Assembly (NCBI RefSeq): GCF_010501065.1
Contig: NZ_QVMM01000015.1
Coordinates: 1-64,000 of the forward strand
DNA from: Dysgonomonas sp. 216
GTDB taxonomy: Bacteria > Bacteroidota > Bacteroidia > Bacteroidales > Dysgonomonadaceae
DNA: 64,000 nt
Direction of reading: 5' to 3'
This document shows positions 36,103-45,634 of the stretch, piece by piece. A program made the position numbers and the translations under genes. A model generated the notes under the pieces. That model saw only the letters and a list, made by a program, of their open reading frames with translations. It ran no database searches and was not told the DNA's origin. Position 1 is the stretch's first letter; each line of letters starts with the position of its first letter.

Positions 36103-38037
36103 TTATTTACATATAAAGCACACGATGCAAATTGCAGCGAAAACAAATACAAAACACAATGCTCCTACAAGATAGGTAGTTGCATAACTTTGTATGCGCC
36201 CCGATTGCCATCCTTTTATTTTATTCGATGCACCGTTGGTTACAAATGCAAGCCCGTCCATAAATGCATCAACTATGTGACGGTCGAACCATGCAATAGG
36301 ACGCGATATGCAATTGAATATAATTTTACGTGTGATGAACAACCAGATTTCGTCGAAATAGAATTTGCGGTATGCTGCACGATAAAAACCGTTGAATCCG
36401 TTTGCAACTTTGTCGGGCAATTCCGATTTTTTGAAATACATTGCTGTAGCAATGCTTATTCCTATTACTGCAATCAGAATACTTGGTCCTCCGATAGTCC
36501 AATCGATATGTGCTTCGAAAGGAAGACGGTCGGCTGTTATTAAGTCGGCAAATGGCACAAAACCGCCAATTACTGTAAATATAGCCAATATCATTAATGG
36601 TATAGTCATTACTAATCCGGCTTCGTGTGGCTCGTGATGATAGTGCTGGTCTTTTCCATTGTGGAATATACGGTAATACAAGCGGAACATATAAAATGCG
36701 GTTAAACCGGCTCCAAGGAATAGACAAGTGAACATAAACTTGTTTGTATGGAATGCTGCCGCTAAAATTTCGTCTTTACTGAAAAATCCTGAAAATGGAG
36801 GAATGCCCGCAATCGCTAAACAAGCAATAAGGAACGTTATGTGTGTGATAGGAAGTTTTTTCCAAAGTCCGCCCATATCTTTCATTTCGTTGCTGTGCAC
36901 GGCATGTATAATTGCTCCTGCTCCCAAGAATAATAACGCCTTGAAGAATGCATGTGTAAATAAGTGGAACATTGATGCCATATAACCTAACCCATCGTGT
37001 CCGGCATATCCCGAAACACCTAGCGAAGTGATCATATATGCAATTTGCGATATGGTAGAGTAGGCAAGTACCCGTTTAATATCGGTTTGAGTACATGCTA
37101 CAATTGCGGCGAAAAGCGATGTTATACAACCGATGTAGCCAATTATTTCTAAAACTTCGGGTGTCCCAAAAAGATAAACAGGGAACAGGCGCGCAACAAG
37201 AAATACACCTGCAACCACCATTGTGGCAGCATGAATAAGCGCCGAAGCCGGTGTAGGTCCTTCCATTGCGTCGGGCAACCAAATGTGGAACGGCATCATA
37301 GCCGATTTACCTGCACCTCCGATAAAGATAAACATCATAGCCCACGATAGTACCGAAAAACCAAGGAATGATACACCTAATGTTTCTTGCACAAACGAAG
37401 CATTCGGGTTAGTTAGTGTTGCAAAGTCGAACGTTTCGGAATAGAACGAAACAATAAGTATTCCGATAAGGAAAAACAGGTCGGCAAAACGTGTAACTAT
37501 AAATGCCTTTTTTGAAGCTGCAACAGCCGAAGGTTTTGTATAATAAAAACTGATAAGGCAATACGACGATACTCCTACAAGTTCCCAGAAAATGTACATC
37601 TGAAAAATATTAGTGGCTACCACCAATCCCAGCATTGAGAACGAGAATAACGAAAGGAATGCGTAGTAGCGCTGAAATCCTCTTTCGCCCTTCATGTATC
37701 CCAAACTGTATATATGTACCATAAGCGATACGGTTGTGATAACAACAAGCATCATTACCGATATAGGATCGAGCATAATACCCAGATCAATATGCAATTT
37801 ATCGGTGAATTTTAACCACTCGAAGTTAAGTGCTGTAATTGTTCCGAAAGCTCCTTCGGCAGAACGCCCTATTTTAAAGAAGTATTCGTATGCTGTCATG
37901 TACGACAAAACTGTAATGACAGATAACGACAGTGTTCCTAAAATTCCGGCAAAGGCTGGTTTCATCTTTTTACCTCCAAGTCCCAGTATGAGGAACATGA
38001 TGGCCGGAAGCACTATTATTAACAATGTATATGACAT
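36103..38037 (-). CDS. nuoL: NADH-quinone oxidoreductase subunit L
   Basis: 644 residues, the largest antiporter-like subunit, with the long C-terminal lateral helix region (about 540-644) that braces NuoM and NuoN. Landmarks are FWELVGVSSYCLISFYY (about 146-162), MMPFHIWLPDAMEGPTPASALIHAA and YSTISQIAYM. The C-terminal end is a hydrophobic helix (TYLVGALCFVFVFAAICIVCF). Long open frames on the opposite strand across this gene are shadows. Confidence 0.97.
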   Translation of the reverse strand: MSYTLLIIVLPAIMFLILGLGGKKMKPAFAGILGTLSLSVITVLSYMTAYEYFFKIGRSAEGAFGTITALNFEWLKFTDKLHIDLGIMLDPISVMMLVVITTVSLMVHIYSLGYMKGERGFQRYYAFLSLFSFSMLGLVVATNIFQMYIFWELVGVSSYCLISFYYTKPSAVAASKKAFIVTRFADLFFLIGILIVSFYSETFDFATLTNPNASFVQETLGVSFLGFSVLSWAMMFIFIGGAGKSAMMPFHIWLPDAMEGPTPASALIHAATMVVAGVFLVARLFPVYLFGTPEVLEIIGYIGCITSLFAAIVACTQTDIKRVLAYSTISQIAYMITSLGVSGYAGHDGLGYMASMFHLFTHAFFKALLFLGAGAIIHAVHSNEMKDMGGLWKKLPITHITFLIACLAIAGIPPFSGFFSKDEILAAAFHTNKFMFTCLFLGAGLTAFYMFRLYYRIFHNGKDQHYHHEPHEAGLVMTIPLMILAIFTVIGGFVPFADLITADRLPFEAHIDWTIGGPSILIAVIGISIATAMYFKKSELPDKVANGFNGFYRAAYRKFYFDEIWLFITRKIIFNCISRPIAWFDRHIVDAFMDGLAFVTNGASNKIKGWQSGRIQSYATTYLVGALCFVFVFAAICIVCFICK

Positions 38038-38064
38038 ATCTTATAATTTATCTTTTGTAGCTAA

Positions 38065-38382
38065 TCAGTTTTTCAGATCTGTTATATTTTCGTCAATATA
38101 TATCGATTTTACATTACGGTATATATTAATTATTATTGCTATTGCCACAGCTGTTTCGGCAGCTGCTATAGCTATCGCAAACAGTGCGAAAAAATAACCT
38201 TCGAACATTCCCGGATATAAATAACGGTTGAAAACAGCGAAGTTAATATCTACAGCATTTAGCATTAATTCTAACGACATAAGAACCATAAGAGAGTTTT
38301 TACGCGAAAGGAATCCGTATACTCCCGCAAAAAACATGATAGTACTTACTGCCAGACAAGCTTCTATTGGAATATTATTCAT
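38065..38382 (-). CDS. nuoK: NADH-quinone oxidoreductase subunit K
   Basis: 105 residues, three TM helices. Conserved membrane glutamates are visible in LMSLELMLNAVDINF (about 34-48) and in FALFAIAIAAAETAVAIAI (about 66-84), both part of the proton path. The normal length for NuoK. It is 27 bp before nuoL and its leader shares the ATAAAAATATAAGAT element directly ahead of ATG. Confidence 0.96.
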   Translation of the reverse strand: MNNIPIEACLAVSTIMFFAGVYGFLSRKNSLMVLMSLELMLNAVDINFAVFNRYLYPGMFEGYFFALFAIAIAAAETAVAIAIIINIYRNVKSIYIDENITDLKN

Positions 38383-38393
38383 ATCTTATATTT

Positions 38394-38897
38394 TTATCTT
38401 TTTCGAGCAATCATTATGCCACCTATAATACAAGCCAGTAGTAATAAACTGACAGCTTCGAATGGTAGCAGGTATTGAAACTTATCGGTACCCATCATTG
38501 TGATACCTAATGTTTTCATGTTTATTTCGCCATGAGTAAGATACTCATAAGCTTTAGTCATATTATTAAATATAATGTGACCGCATATAGCCAATCCTGC
38601 AAAAGCGGCAAGGAAAGCTATTATTATACGTTTTGGTTTTTCGGTTTTTACTTCCTTGCCCGGCTCGTGAGTAAGTAGTATCGAAAATATAAACAATACC
38701 ATTACCCCTCCGGCATAAACAGCCACCTGAACAGCAGCAAGAAAATGGTAATCGATCAACAGGTAAAAACCTGCTGTTGCCAATAAAACAAACAAAAGGT
38801 ATGTTGCCGATCTTATTATGCGTTTGGTTATAACCGTCATTATAGAAAAGAATACGATTACAAACGCCAGGATTGAAAATATAATTTGTTCTGCCAT
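38394..38897 (-). CDS. nuoJ: NADH-quinone oxidoreductase subunit J
   Basis: 167 residues, five TM helices (start IIFSILAFVIVFFSIMTVI). The conserved ATYLLFVLLATAGFYLLIDYHFLAAVQVAVYAGGVMVLFIFSILLT region (split across about 32-77) is characteristic. Proton-translocating membrane subunit between NuoA and NuoK. 11 bp separate it from nuoK. Confidence 0.95.
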   Translation of the reverse strand: MAEQIIFSILAFVIVFFSIMTVITKRIIRSATYLLFVLLATAGFYLLIDYHFLAAVQVAVYAGGVMVLFIFSILLTHEPGKEVKTEKPKRIIIAFLAAFAGLAICGHIIFNNMTKAYEYLTHGEINMKTLGITMMGTDKFQYLLPFEAVSLLLLACIIGGIMIARKR

Positions 38898-38918
38898 AAT
38901 TATATGAACTTCTTTACT

Positions 38919-39527
38919 TTATTCTTTATTATCAACATTTGCATCAGCAGAAGCATCTGTCGACGCAGGTGTTGGTTTATCCACTTCGGCTTTAGGCTGA
39001 GCTTGTGTTTCTTCTGCAGGTTTTGCTTCTGTTTTCTCAGCAACAGGTTTTGGAGCTACTTTTTTCTCCCTCAATTTCGAGCCTTCTTTATTCAGGCGCA
39101 TATCGAGTTTTCCACGCGTAAATACCGATGTTTCGAATTCGTTACTGAATTCAATTGCGCTAAACGGGCAAGTAATAACGCACAGATTACAGAATGTACA
39201 CATCCCTAAATCGTAGTGATATTCGTCCAGTATTTTTTTCTTTTTACCGTCTTCGGTTTCTATCGTTTTTGTCGATATTTTTATTGTACCGTTCGGACAG
39301 TTTGTCTGACAAATGGTACAAGCAGTACAAGCATGTTCGTTGTTTTCGTCATGCGGCATAACCAATACGCCACGGAAACGGTCGGATATAACAAGTGTTT
39401 TCCTGTTTTCGGGATACTGCTGTGTTATTTTCTTAGTGAAAAGCTCTTTAAGGGTAACCCTCATTCCGGTAAGCAATGAGCCTATGCCACCAAAAAGACC
39501 TTTAAAATATTCTGAAAATGCACTCAT
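38919..39527 (-). CDS. nuoI: NADH-quinone oxidoreductase subunit I, 2x[4Fe-4S], with long tail
   Basis: 202 residues. Two ferredoxin clusters: CTACTICQTNCP (about 69-80) and CTFCNLCVITCP (about 113-124), carrying electrons toward NuoB. The core ends near residue 150; the remaining 50 residues are a low-complexity Ala/Pro/Lys/Glu/Thr tail (EKTEAKPAEETQAQPKAEV) not needed for the fold, probably an unstructured extension. Gap to nuoJ is 21 bp. Confidence 0.95.
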   Translation of the reverse strand: MSAFSEYFKGLFGGIGSLLTGMRVTLKELFTKKITQQYPENRKTLVISDRFRGVLVMPHDENNEHACTACTICQTNCPNGTIKISTKTIETEDGKKKKILDEYHYDLGMCTFCNLCVITCPFSAIEFSNEFETSVFTRGKLDMRLNKEGSKLREKKVAPKPVAEKTEAKPAEETQAQPKAEVDKPTPASTDASADANVDNKE

Positions 39528-39545
39528 TTTATTTAATCTCAGTAA

Positions 39546-40652
39546 TTATTTAATATACAAACCTAAAAGAACAACTATTACCATCAGTAAAAGATTGAAC
39601 ATGTTGATTGGTAGCAAATATTTCCACTCAAGGTTCAATAATTGGTCTATTCTTAAACGAGGGAATGTCCAGCGTACCCATAAACTCAACATGATAAGGA
39701 AACCTACTTTCCCGAAGAACCATATATATGATGGAATAAAATTAGTTATCTGGTTAAATGTGTCCCATCCTTCAACCTGAATGGGTTGCCATCCGCCAAG
39801 AAATACGGTTGTTCCTATGGCAGCTATAATAAACATATTCAGGTACTCGGCAAGGTAGAAAAATCCAAATTGCAGACCCGAATATTCGGTATGGTATCCG
39901 GCTGTGAGCTCCGATTCAGCTTCAGGTAAGTCGAAAGGTCCACGGTTTGTTTCGGCGTGTCCCGAAATCAAGTAAATAATAAATGCTATTATAGCAGGTA
40001 TATGCCCACGGAATATATTCCAGTGATAAACGTAGGTTTGTTGCTCTACAATTTCGGATAGTTGCATTGTTCCGCAAAGCACAACAACCGTCATAAGTGC
40101 AAACCCTGCCGAAAGCTCGTAGCTGATAAATTGTGCTCCGCTTCGGATCGCTCCAATCATCGAATATTTGTTATTACTAGACCATCCTGCAAGTAATACC
40201 CCGATAATGCCTAACGATGATACAGCTACAACATAAAATACCCCGATGTTAAAATCGATGGCATGCAGACCCCGTCCCCAGGGTATTGCTCCGAATGTAA
40301 GCATCGATGCTACAATCATAAAGAATGGTGCAGCATAGAATAAGACTTTATCTACGTTATTTATCTGGATAATTTCCTTAATCAGTATCTTAATCATGTC
40401 GGCTACACTTTGGAAAATACCAAATTTACCAACACGATTAGGACCTAAACGGCATTGAAAGAATCCTGTAACTTTACGTTCGACATAAATTAATGCTAAT
40501 GCCAGAACGGCATACATAGTAAGTAAAACCAACCCGACAAGTACAAATTCGATTGCCAACGCACCCCATTCGGGTAAATACTCCCTCAAGGTACTGTCTA
40601 GCAAGGCTAAAGGTTTTACAAGTTCTAATGGTTGCGAAATTTCTAACAACAT
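39546..40652 (-). CDS. nuoH: NADH-quinone oxidoreductase subunit H
   Basis: 368 residues, eight TM helices, forms most of the quinone chamber. Diagnostic segments are [21 protein letters not shown] (split, about 91-111), [20 protein letters not shown] (about 241-260) and [24 protein letters not shown] (about 325-348). Its leader has the A-rich element (AAAATAAAAATATAT before ATG). Confidence 0.97.
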   Translation of the reverse strand: MLLEISQPLELVKPLALLDSTLREYLPEWGALAIEFVLVGLVLLTMYAVLALALIYVERKVTGFFQCRLGPNRVGKFGIFQSVADMIKILIKEIIQINNVDKVLFYAAPFFMIVASMLTFGAIPWGRGLHAIDFNIGVFYVVAVSSLGIIGVLLAGWSSNNKYSMIGAIRSGAQFISYELSAGFALMTVVVLCGTMQLSEIVEQQTYVYHWNIFRGHIPAIIAFIIYLISGHAETNRGPFDLPEAESELTAGYHTEYSGLQFGFFYLAEYLNMFIIAAIGTTVFLGGWQPIQVEGWDTFNQITNFIPSYIWFFGKVGFLIMLSLWVRWTFPRLRIDQLLNLEWKYLLPINMFNLLLMVIVVLLGLYIK

Positions 40653-40687
40653 ATATATTTTTATTTTCGTCAGATAATTATTCTTAT

Positions 40688-42316
40688 TTAACGGTCGATA
40701 TCAGGTATTACATAGTCCATCGATCCTCCGATACTGATAAAGTCTGAAAGCTTTTCACCTTTCGATATAAGCGGCATTGCCGAAACAAGAGCCATTGATG
40801 GCGAACGGAACTTTAAGCGGTAAGGAGTTTTATCTCCACGGCTTTCGATAAATACACCAAACTCTCCGCGTGCTGCTTCAACACGTTGGAAATATTCTCC
40901 TTCGGGTAGTTTTATGATTTTCGGAACTTTGCTTATAAAGTCTCCTTCAGGTATATTGTCTATCAGTTGTTCTAATATTTTCAACGATTCTTCAATCTCG
41001 TCCAATCGGTTCAGGTAACGGTCGTAAGCATCGCATCCGTGACGGATAATTTCAGTGAATTCAACCTTATCATATAGGGCATAAGGCTTATATTTGCGTA
41101 AGTCGCATACAAATCCCGATGCTCGCCCTGCCGGGCCTGTAACAGCATACGAAACAGCATCTTCAGGCGATAAAATACCCAGATTTTTCATACGCCCTAC
41201 CGCAATTACATTTCCGCTGACAAGCTTGTGATATTCCTTCAAGCGCTCACGCATGTATGGAATAAAATCTTTTACGTCTTTTTGGAAGTTAGGGTATATG
41301 TCGAACATAACACCGCCAACAACATTGTAGTTAATAATCAGACGTCCTCCCGATGTTTGTTCAAATATGTCGAGTATTTTTTCACGTTCGCGCATACTGT
41401 ATATGAACGCAGTAGTTGCCCCTAAGTCCATACACATAGTACCCCATGCAATAAGGTGGGAGTCGATACGGTTCAACTCATCCATAATTGTACGAATGTA
41501 TTGTGCCCGTTCGGGAACTTCTATATTACCTGCTTTTTCGACACACATACAGAGAGCATGACGGTTGATATTAGCGGCAAGGTAATCTAAACGATCGGTA
41601 AAATGCAGTATTTGAGTGTAGGTGAGATTCTCACTTAGTTTTTCAATCCCCCTGTGTATATATCCACTATGGACATCTACTTTTTTTAGTATTTCGCCAT
41701 CCAGAGCTATGCGGAAGTGCATAACACCATGTGTAGAAGGGTGCTGAGGGCCTATATTTATAATATAATCGTCTTCTTCGAAAATATTTACAGTTTCTTC
41801 CTTCAATCCTTGAGCTGTTTCAACTATACGCGGAGCAATGTCTACAATCTCCTTGCTTTCGGTTTTTACAGGGTTTAATACAGGATCGGCGTCGTAATCT
41901 TTACGAAGAGGGAATCCCACCCAGTCGCTATTAAGGAAAAAGCGACGCATATCGGGGTTGTTTATAAACCTTATACCAAGCAATGCAAACACTTCGCGCT
42001 CGTTATAATGTGCTGTTTCGTAAATATCGGTAACAGTGTATAACAACGGGTTTTCGCGGTTGGCGGTTCCTGTTTTAACCACTACTTCTTTCGAAACATC
42101 TTTTGACGACGACAGTAGATAGAATACGCCTAACTTTTCGCCCCAATCCATTCCTGTAAGCTGAACAAGGAAATCGAAAGGAAGATTTTCGTTGTTTCGC
42201 AATGCTAATATAAGCGTACGTAATTTATCGGGCTCTACCGTAACTGTCAGTATTTGTCTTTCCTCGATAACAGCTTCGGGGGTAGTAGCCAGTATTAAAC
42301 TTTTAATATTTTCCAT
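40688..42316 (-). CDS. nuoCD: NADH-quinone oxidoreductase fused subunit C/D
   Basis: 542 residues from ATG at 42316 (a TTG one codon earlier is less likely). NuoC part about 1-140 ([19 protein letters not shown] then [12 protein letters not shown]); NuoD part about 170-542 with [40 protein letters not shown] and a C-terminal [12 protein letters not shown]. The His/Tyr of the quinone pocket lie in the HPSTHG and nearby regions. The fusion is normal in Bacteroidota and gammaproteobacteria. NuoD holds the quinone end with NuoB. Confidence 0.96.
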   Translation of the reverse strand: MENIKSLILATTPEAVIEERQILTVTVEPDKLRTLILALRNNENLPFDFLVQLTGMDWGEKLGVFYLLSSSKDVSKEVVVKTGTANRENPLLYTVTDIYETAHYNEREVFALLGIRFINNPDMRRFFLNSDWVGFPLRKDYDADPVLNPVKTESKEIVDIAPRIVETAQGLKEETVNIFEEDDYIINIGPQHPSTHGVMHFRIALDGEILKKVDVHSGYIHRGIEKLSENLTYTQILHFTDRLDYLAANINRHALCMCVEKAGNIEVPERAQYIRTIMDELNRIDSHLIAWGTMCMDLGATTAFIYSMREREKILDIFEQTSGGRLIINYNVVGGVMFDIYPNFQKDVKDFIPYMRERLKEYHKLVSGNVIAVGRMKNLGILSPEDAVSYAVTGPAGRASGFVCDLRKYKPYALYDKVEFTEIIRHGCDAYDRYLNRLDEIEESLKILEQLIDNIPEGDFISKVPKIIKLPEGEYFQRVEAARGEFGVFIESRGDKTPYRLKFRSPSMALVSAMPLISKGEKLSDFISIGGSMDYVIPDIDR

Positions 42317-42345
42317 CAAACACTACTGTATATAAGTATTACGAC

Positions 42346-42909
42346 TTACTTTTTTACTTTGAACAAAAAACGTTCTACTTTTATTTTTCGTTGCAATTGC
42401 ATTAGTCCATAAAGCAACGATTCGGGGCGTGGCGGACATCCGGGCACATACACATCAACAGGTATAAATTCGTCGATGCCTTTTACTACGTGGTACGAAT
42501 CTACAAACGGGCCTCCCGATATAGCACAACTACCCATTGCCACAACATATTTAGGCTCGGCCATCTGGTCGTAAACACGCTTTAAAAGGGGAGCCATTTT
42601 GTGTACAATTGTTCCGGCTACAACAATACAGTCGGCCTGACGGGGACTATTACGTGTAACCTCCATTCCGAAGCGTGCAATATCGTGTTTTGCTGCAGCC
42701 GTTGCCATAAACTCGATACCACAGCAGCTTGTTGCAAATGCTAAAGGCCATATAGAATTAGAACGTCCCCAATTTATGAGGTCGTCTAATTTTCCTACTA
42801 CTATACCAACTCCGTTGGCTCGTAATTCTTCTACATAATTTTCGAGGTATTCGTTGTCTTTAAATTCCTCGTTAGGTATGCCTTTTATATATATGTTTTT
42901 TATTTCCAT
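42346..42909 (-). CDS. nuoB: NADH-quinone oxidoreductase subunit B, cluster N2
   Basis: 187 residues from ATG at 42909; an in-frame ATG at 42930 would overlap nuoA more deeply and add seven residues not typical of NuoB. Cluster N2 cysteines: [21 protein letters not shown] and VPGCPPRPE. The start overlaps the nuoA stop by 10 bp, suggesting coupled translation. Passes electrons from NuoI to quinone. Confidence 0.95.
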   Translation of the reverse strand: MEIKNIYIKGIPNEEFKDNEYLENYVEELRANGVGIVVGKLDDLINWGRSNSIWPLAFATSCCGIEFMATAAAKHDIARFGMEVTRNSPRQADCIVVAGTIVHKMAPLLKRVYDQMAEPKYVVAMGSCAISGGPFVDSYHVVKGIDEFIPVDVYVPGCPPRPESLLYGLMQLQRKIKVERFLFKVKK

Positions 42910-43250
42910 TTCAATGCTCCTTTCTTCCATGCATAAGCTAAACCTAAGCCTAGAATAATAATGAAAAATAATATACTATAGAGCCCCGGCATGCCCAAAT
43001 CGCGGACAACAGTAGCCCACGGAAACAAAAATATTGCTTCCACATCGAACATAAGATACAGAATGGCGTACAGGTAATAACCAACCTTAAATTGCATCCA
43101 CGATGTTCCGTGCGTTGGAATACCGCACTCGTAAGGTTCGCCTTTTTGCGGGTTGAACGATTTGGGAGATAACAGAAGAGCCATGCCTAAACCGGCACAC
43201 ACAAGAAAAGCCCCTGTGATAAATACTACCAAAAATAACGATGAATCCAT
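42900..43250 (-). CDS. nuoA: NADH-quinone oxidoreductase subunit A
   Basis: 116 residues, three TM helices. The conserved loop [24 protein letters not shown] segment (about 40-58) and [16 protein letters not shown] (about 66-81, acidic pair in the membrane) are diagnostic. First gene of the operon; a consensus promoter lies about 105 bp upstream, giving a leader of roughly 95 bases. Confidence 0.95.
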   Translation of the reverse strand: MDSSLFLVVFITGAFLVCAGLGMALLLSPKSFNPQKGEPYECGIPTHGTSWMQFKVGYYLYAILYLMFDVEAIFLFPWATVVRDLGMPGLYSILFFIIILGLGLAYAWKKGALKWK

Positions 43251-43353
43251 ACTTTTTACTTACGATTACACAAATCTTATAAAAAAGACATGTAAAATAA
43301 TCAGATATTAGACTATATTGATTTCTCTAAATTACAATTTATACGAAATGGAG

Positions 43354-43384
43354 CAAAATTAAGGTTTATTTCAGAACATGCAAA
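43354..43384 (-). promoter_or_regulatory. Promoter of the nuo operon
   Basis: Read leftward: TTTG (43381-43384), 19 bp, then TAATTTTG (43354-43361). Both parts match the Bacteroidota sigma factor consensus with ideal spacing. Transcription should start near 43346. Confidence 0.7.
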
Positions 43385-43564
43385 AAAATACTCTACAAAA
43401 TTTGGGATAAGATCAGTTTAAAAAAAATAAAATTATAAGTTTTATTTTTCCGACTCATTCTTTTACAATAAGTCATGCTTGGAATACATTGACAAAAGCT
43501 TTTAATTATTAAACTATATCATATTATAATTGTTCTACTTTTAAACATCATAATACATAAAAAA

Positions 43565-44563
43565 ATGGAATATATTACATCAGAAAAGCTTACAATAATT
43601 GGAGCTGCAGGTATGATAGGGTCTAATATGGCTCAATCGGCTATATTAATGGGATTGTCATCAAACATTTGTTTATACGATCCTTATGCAAAAGGATTGG
43701 AAGGCGTTGCCGAAGAGTTGTTACAATGTGGTTTTAATGGAATTAATATTACTTATACCAGCGATATAAAAGAAGCTCTGAAAGGCAGTAAATACATTAT
43801 TAATTCGGGAGGAGCGGCTCGTAAAGAAGGTATGACTCGCGAAGACCTGTTGAAAGGTAATGCCGAAATTGCCATCCGATTTGGAAAAGATGTACGCGAG
43901 TACTGCCCTGATGTTAAGCATATTGTAGTGATTTTTAATCCCGCCGACATAACAGGGTTGCTTGTCCTTTTATTTTCAGGGCTGAAGCCCTCGCAGATAA
44001 CAACCCTTGCTGCTTTAGATAGTACAAGGTTGAGAAATGAGCTTTCAAAACATTTCGATATATCTCCCGATAAGGTAGAAAACTGCAGGACATATGGAGG
44101 CCACGGCGAACAGATGGCTGTATTTTCTTCTACTGCAAAAATAAATGGTAAATCTTTAAATGAATTGATAGGTACATCTTCTCTCAGCATTAAGCAATGG
44201 GAAGATATAAAACAACGAGTAATACAGGGGGGCAAGCAAATTATAGAACTCAGAGGGAGGTCTTCGTTTCAAAGCCCTTCGATTCTATCGTTAGAGATGA
44301 TGCGTGCCGCAATGGGTGGCAAAAGTTTCAACTGGCCGGTAGGAACATATGTTTCGGATAATGAATTTGACCATATTATGATGGCTATGGAAACTACATT
44401 AGATAAGACAGGCGTGCATAATAAAGAGATAAAGGGCACAGCCGAGGAATATAAATTATTAAATCAGAGCTATAAGCATCTCTGCGATTTAAGAGATGGC
44501 TTAATTGAATCGGGTGTTATTCCTCCAATAAACGAGTGGAAAAACATTAATAATTATTTGTAG
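43565..44563 (+). CDS. mdh: Malate dehydrogenase
   Basis: 332 residues. NAD-binding GAAGMIGS (13-20), substrate Arg regions around AARKEGMTRED (about 85-95), NPADI (125-129), LDSTRLRNEL (about 151-160) and the catalytic His180 in GGHGEQM. It interconverts malate and oxaloacetate with NAD(H), in the reductive succinate branch used by Bacteroidales or in the TCA cycle. Transcribed divergently from nuo; no TAnnTTTG element was found for it. An A-run (ATAAAAAA) sits just before ATG in place of a Shine-Dalgarno site. Confidence 0.93.
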   Translation: MEYITSEKLTIIGAAGMIGSNMAQSAILMGLSSNICLYDPYAKGLEGVAEELLQCGFNGINITYTSDIKEALKGSKYIINSGGAARKEGMTREDLLKGNAEIAIRFGKDVREYCPDVKHIVVIFNPADITGLLVLLFSGLKPSQITTLAALDSTRLRNELSKHFDISPDKVENCRTYGGHGEQMAVFSSTAKINGKSLNELIGTSSLSIKQWEDIKQRVIQGGKQIIELRGRSSFQSPSILSLEMMRAAMGGKSFNWPVGTYVSDNEFDHIMMAMETTLDKTGVHNKEIKGTAEEYKLLNQSYKHLCDLRDGLIESGVIPPINEWKNINNYL

Positions 44564-44590
44564 ATAATTTATTCTTTTCGCGATGGATAA

Positions 44591-44624
44591 AAATAAAAGG
44601 TTGGCAAATCCCAACCTTTTATTT
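44591..44624. terminator. Bidirectional terminator between mdh and deacetylase gene
   Basis: A 14-bp stem (44591-44604 with 44611-44624) with a 6-base loop, A-rich on the left arm and T-rich on the right, lies between two convergent stops (44563 and 44639). Confidence 0.9.
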
Positions 44625-44638
44625 TTATATAACACCAA

Positions 44639-45607
44639 TTACTTTAAATTTAGTTGAACGGTTCCGTCAAAAGGATCGAAATCGAATAATACTTTGTCAG
44701 GGTGTATTTGCACCTCCAGTTTCTTTTTGCCTTGTTTTGCTGTTGCCTTTTTAATGCCTTTTTTATCGATAACCATTGTTAGCGGTTGTACAAATAGGTC
44801 TTTATTTAAAGATAGTTTAGGAACGATAATAATGTCATTTTTCTTTTTCGTCACTTTTAGTTCTGTATTATCACGCTCTTCGATATAAGACACGATTTTT
44901 TCGAAAGTGTCAACCCATATTTTATCTTCCATCGCTTTAACTTTATCCAAGTGATTCCAAAATCGTTGAGGGTTCACAAATGCGTCATAACCGTAAGTAA
45001 TGCCATGCGTCATGCCAACTCCCCAATCATTAGTCTCAATCAAAGTGTTTACCCATTTTTCCAAGTCTTCGGGTGTTGATTTGCTCCCAATCGATCTTTG
45101 CTTTGTTCTGGTTCCTACCCGGTTTTCCGAAGCTATTTTCATGCCTTCGGGTGTTTTTGTATTATGTGGATAACAAAAGGTACGCGGCATAATTCCTATA
45201 TTTGAGAATATAGCACTATCGTTTTTATAAATATCTTCCTTTATTTCATCCAAAGTATGTCGTCCGAAGTTTTTATGAGCCCAGCCATGATTTGAAACTT
45301 CGTGACCATTTCCGGCCATTTCCTTTAATTGTCCCCATGTCATTCGGGTAGTATCTGCCGGTGCATTTTCGTTTTCATTTATCTTTATTCCGTTAATCCA
45401 GAAGGTGCCTCTAAAGCCTAATTCTTCGAATTTAGGAGCCACCAATGTATAGTGTTCTTTCAAACCATCGTCGAATGTGTAGCTAATAGCACAATTTTTA
45501 TCTCCTTTATACTTTGCTATGCGTACGCTTATATCCTGTGACGACTGGGCAAATGCCAAATAAGAATTGAATAACATGCATACTATTATAAACCACCAGT
45601 TCTTCAT
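44639..45607 (-). CDS. Secreted polysaccharide deacetylase (CE4-like)
   Basis: 322 residues with signal peptide (1-20, SYLAFAQ). NodB-type motifs: CAISYTFDDGLKEH (about 39-52; TFDD binds metal) and GHEVSNHGWAHKNFG (about 96-110; SNHGWAH holds the metal-binding His pair), then FCYPHNTKTPEGM. A small beta-rich C-terminal domain covers about 245-322. Removes acetyl groups from a polysaccharide outside the cytoplasm. Last gene of the five-gene glycan operon, 27 bp after GH78. Confidence 0.82.
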   Translation of the reverse strand: MKNWWFIIVCMLFNSYLAFAQSSQDISVRIAKYKGDKNCAISYTFDDGLKEHYTLVAPKFEELGFRGTFWINGIKINENENAPADTTRMTWGQLKEMAGNGHEVSNHGWAHKNFGRHTLDEIKEDIYKNDSAIFSNIGIMPRTFCYPHNTKTPEGMKIASENRVGTRTKQRSIGSKSTPEDLEKWVNTLIETNDWGVGMTHGITYGYDAFVNPQRFWNHLDKVKAMEDKIWVDTFEKIVSYIEERDNTELKVTKKKNDIIIVPKLSLNKDLFVQPLTMVIDKKGIKKATAKQGKKKLEVQIHPDKVLFDFDPFDGTVQLNLK

Positions 45608-45634
45608 CTTTTTAATAATTAAAATTTGATTCTT

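Noticed and set aside
36019..36543. 174-codon frame antisense to nuoL
   Set aside because: Shadow frame of a well conserved gene, Cys/Tyr-rich and without family features.
43440..43560. A TTGACA-like box before mdh as a sigma-70 promoter
   Set aside because: Bacteroidota do not use that consensus, and no matching -10 is at the right spacing.
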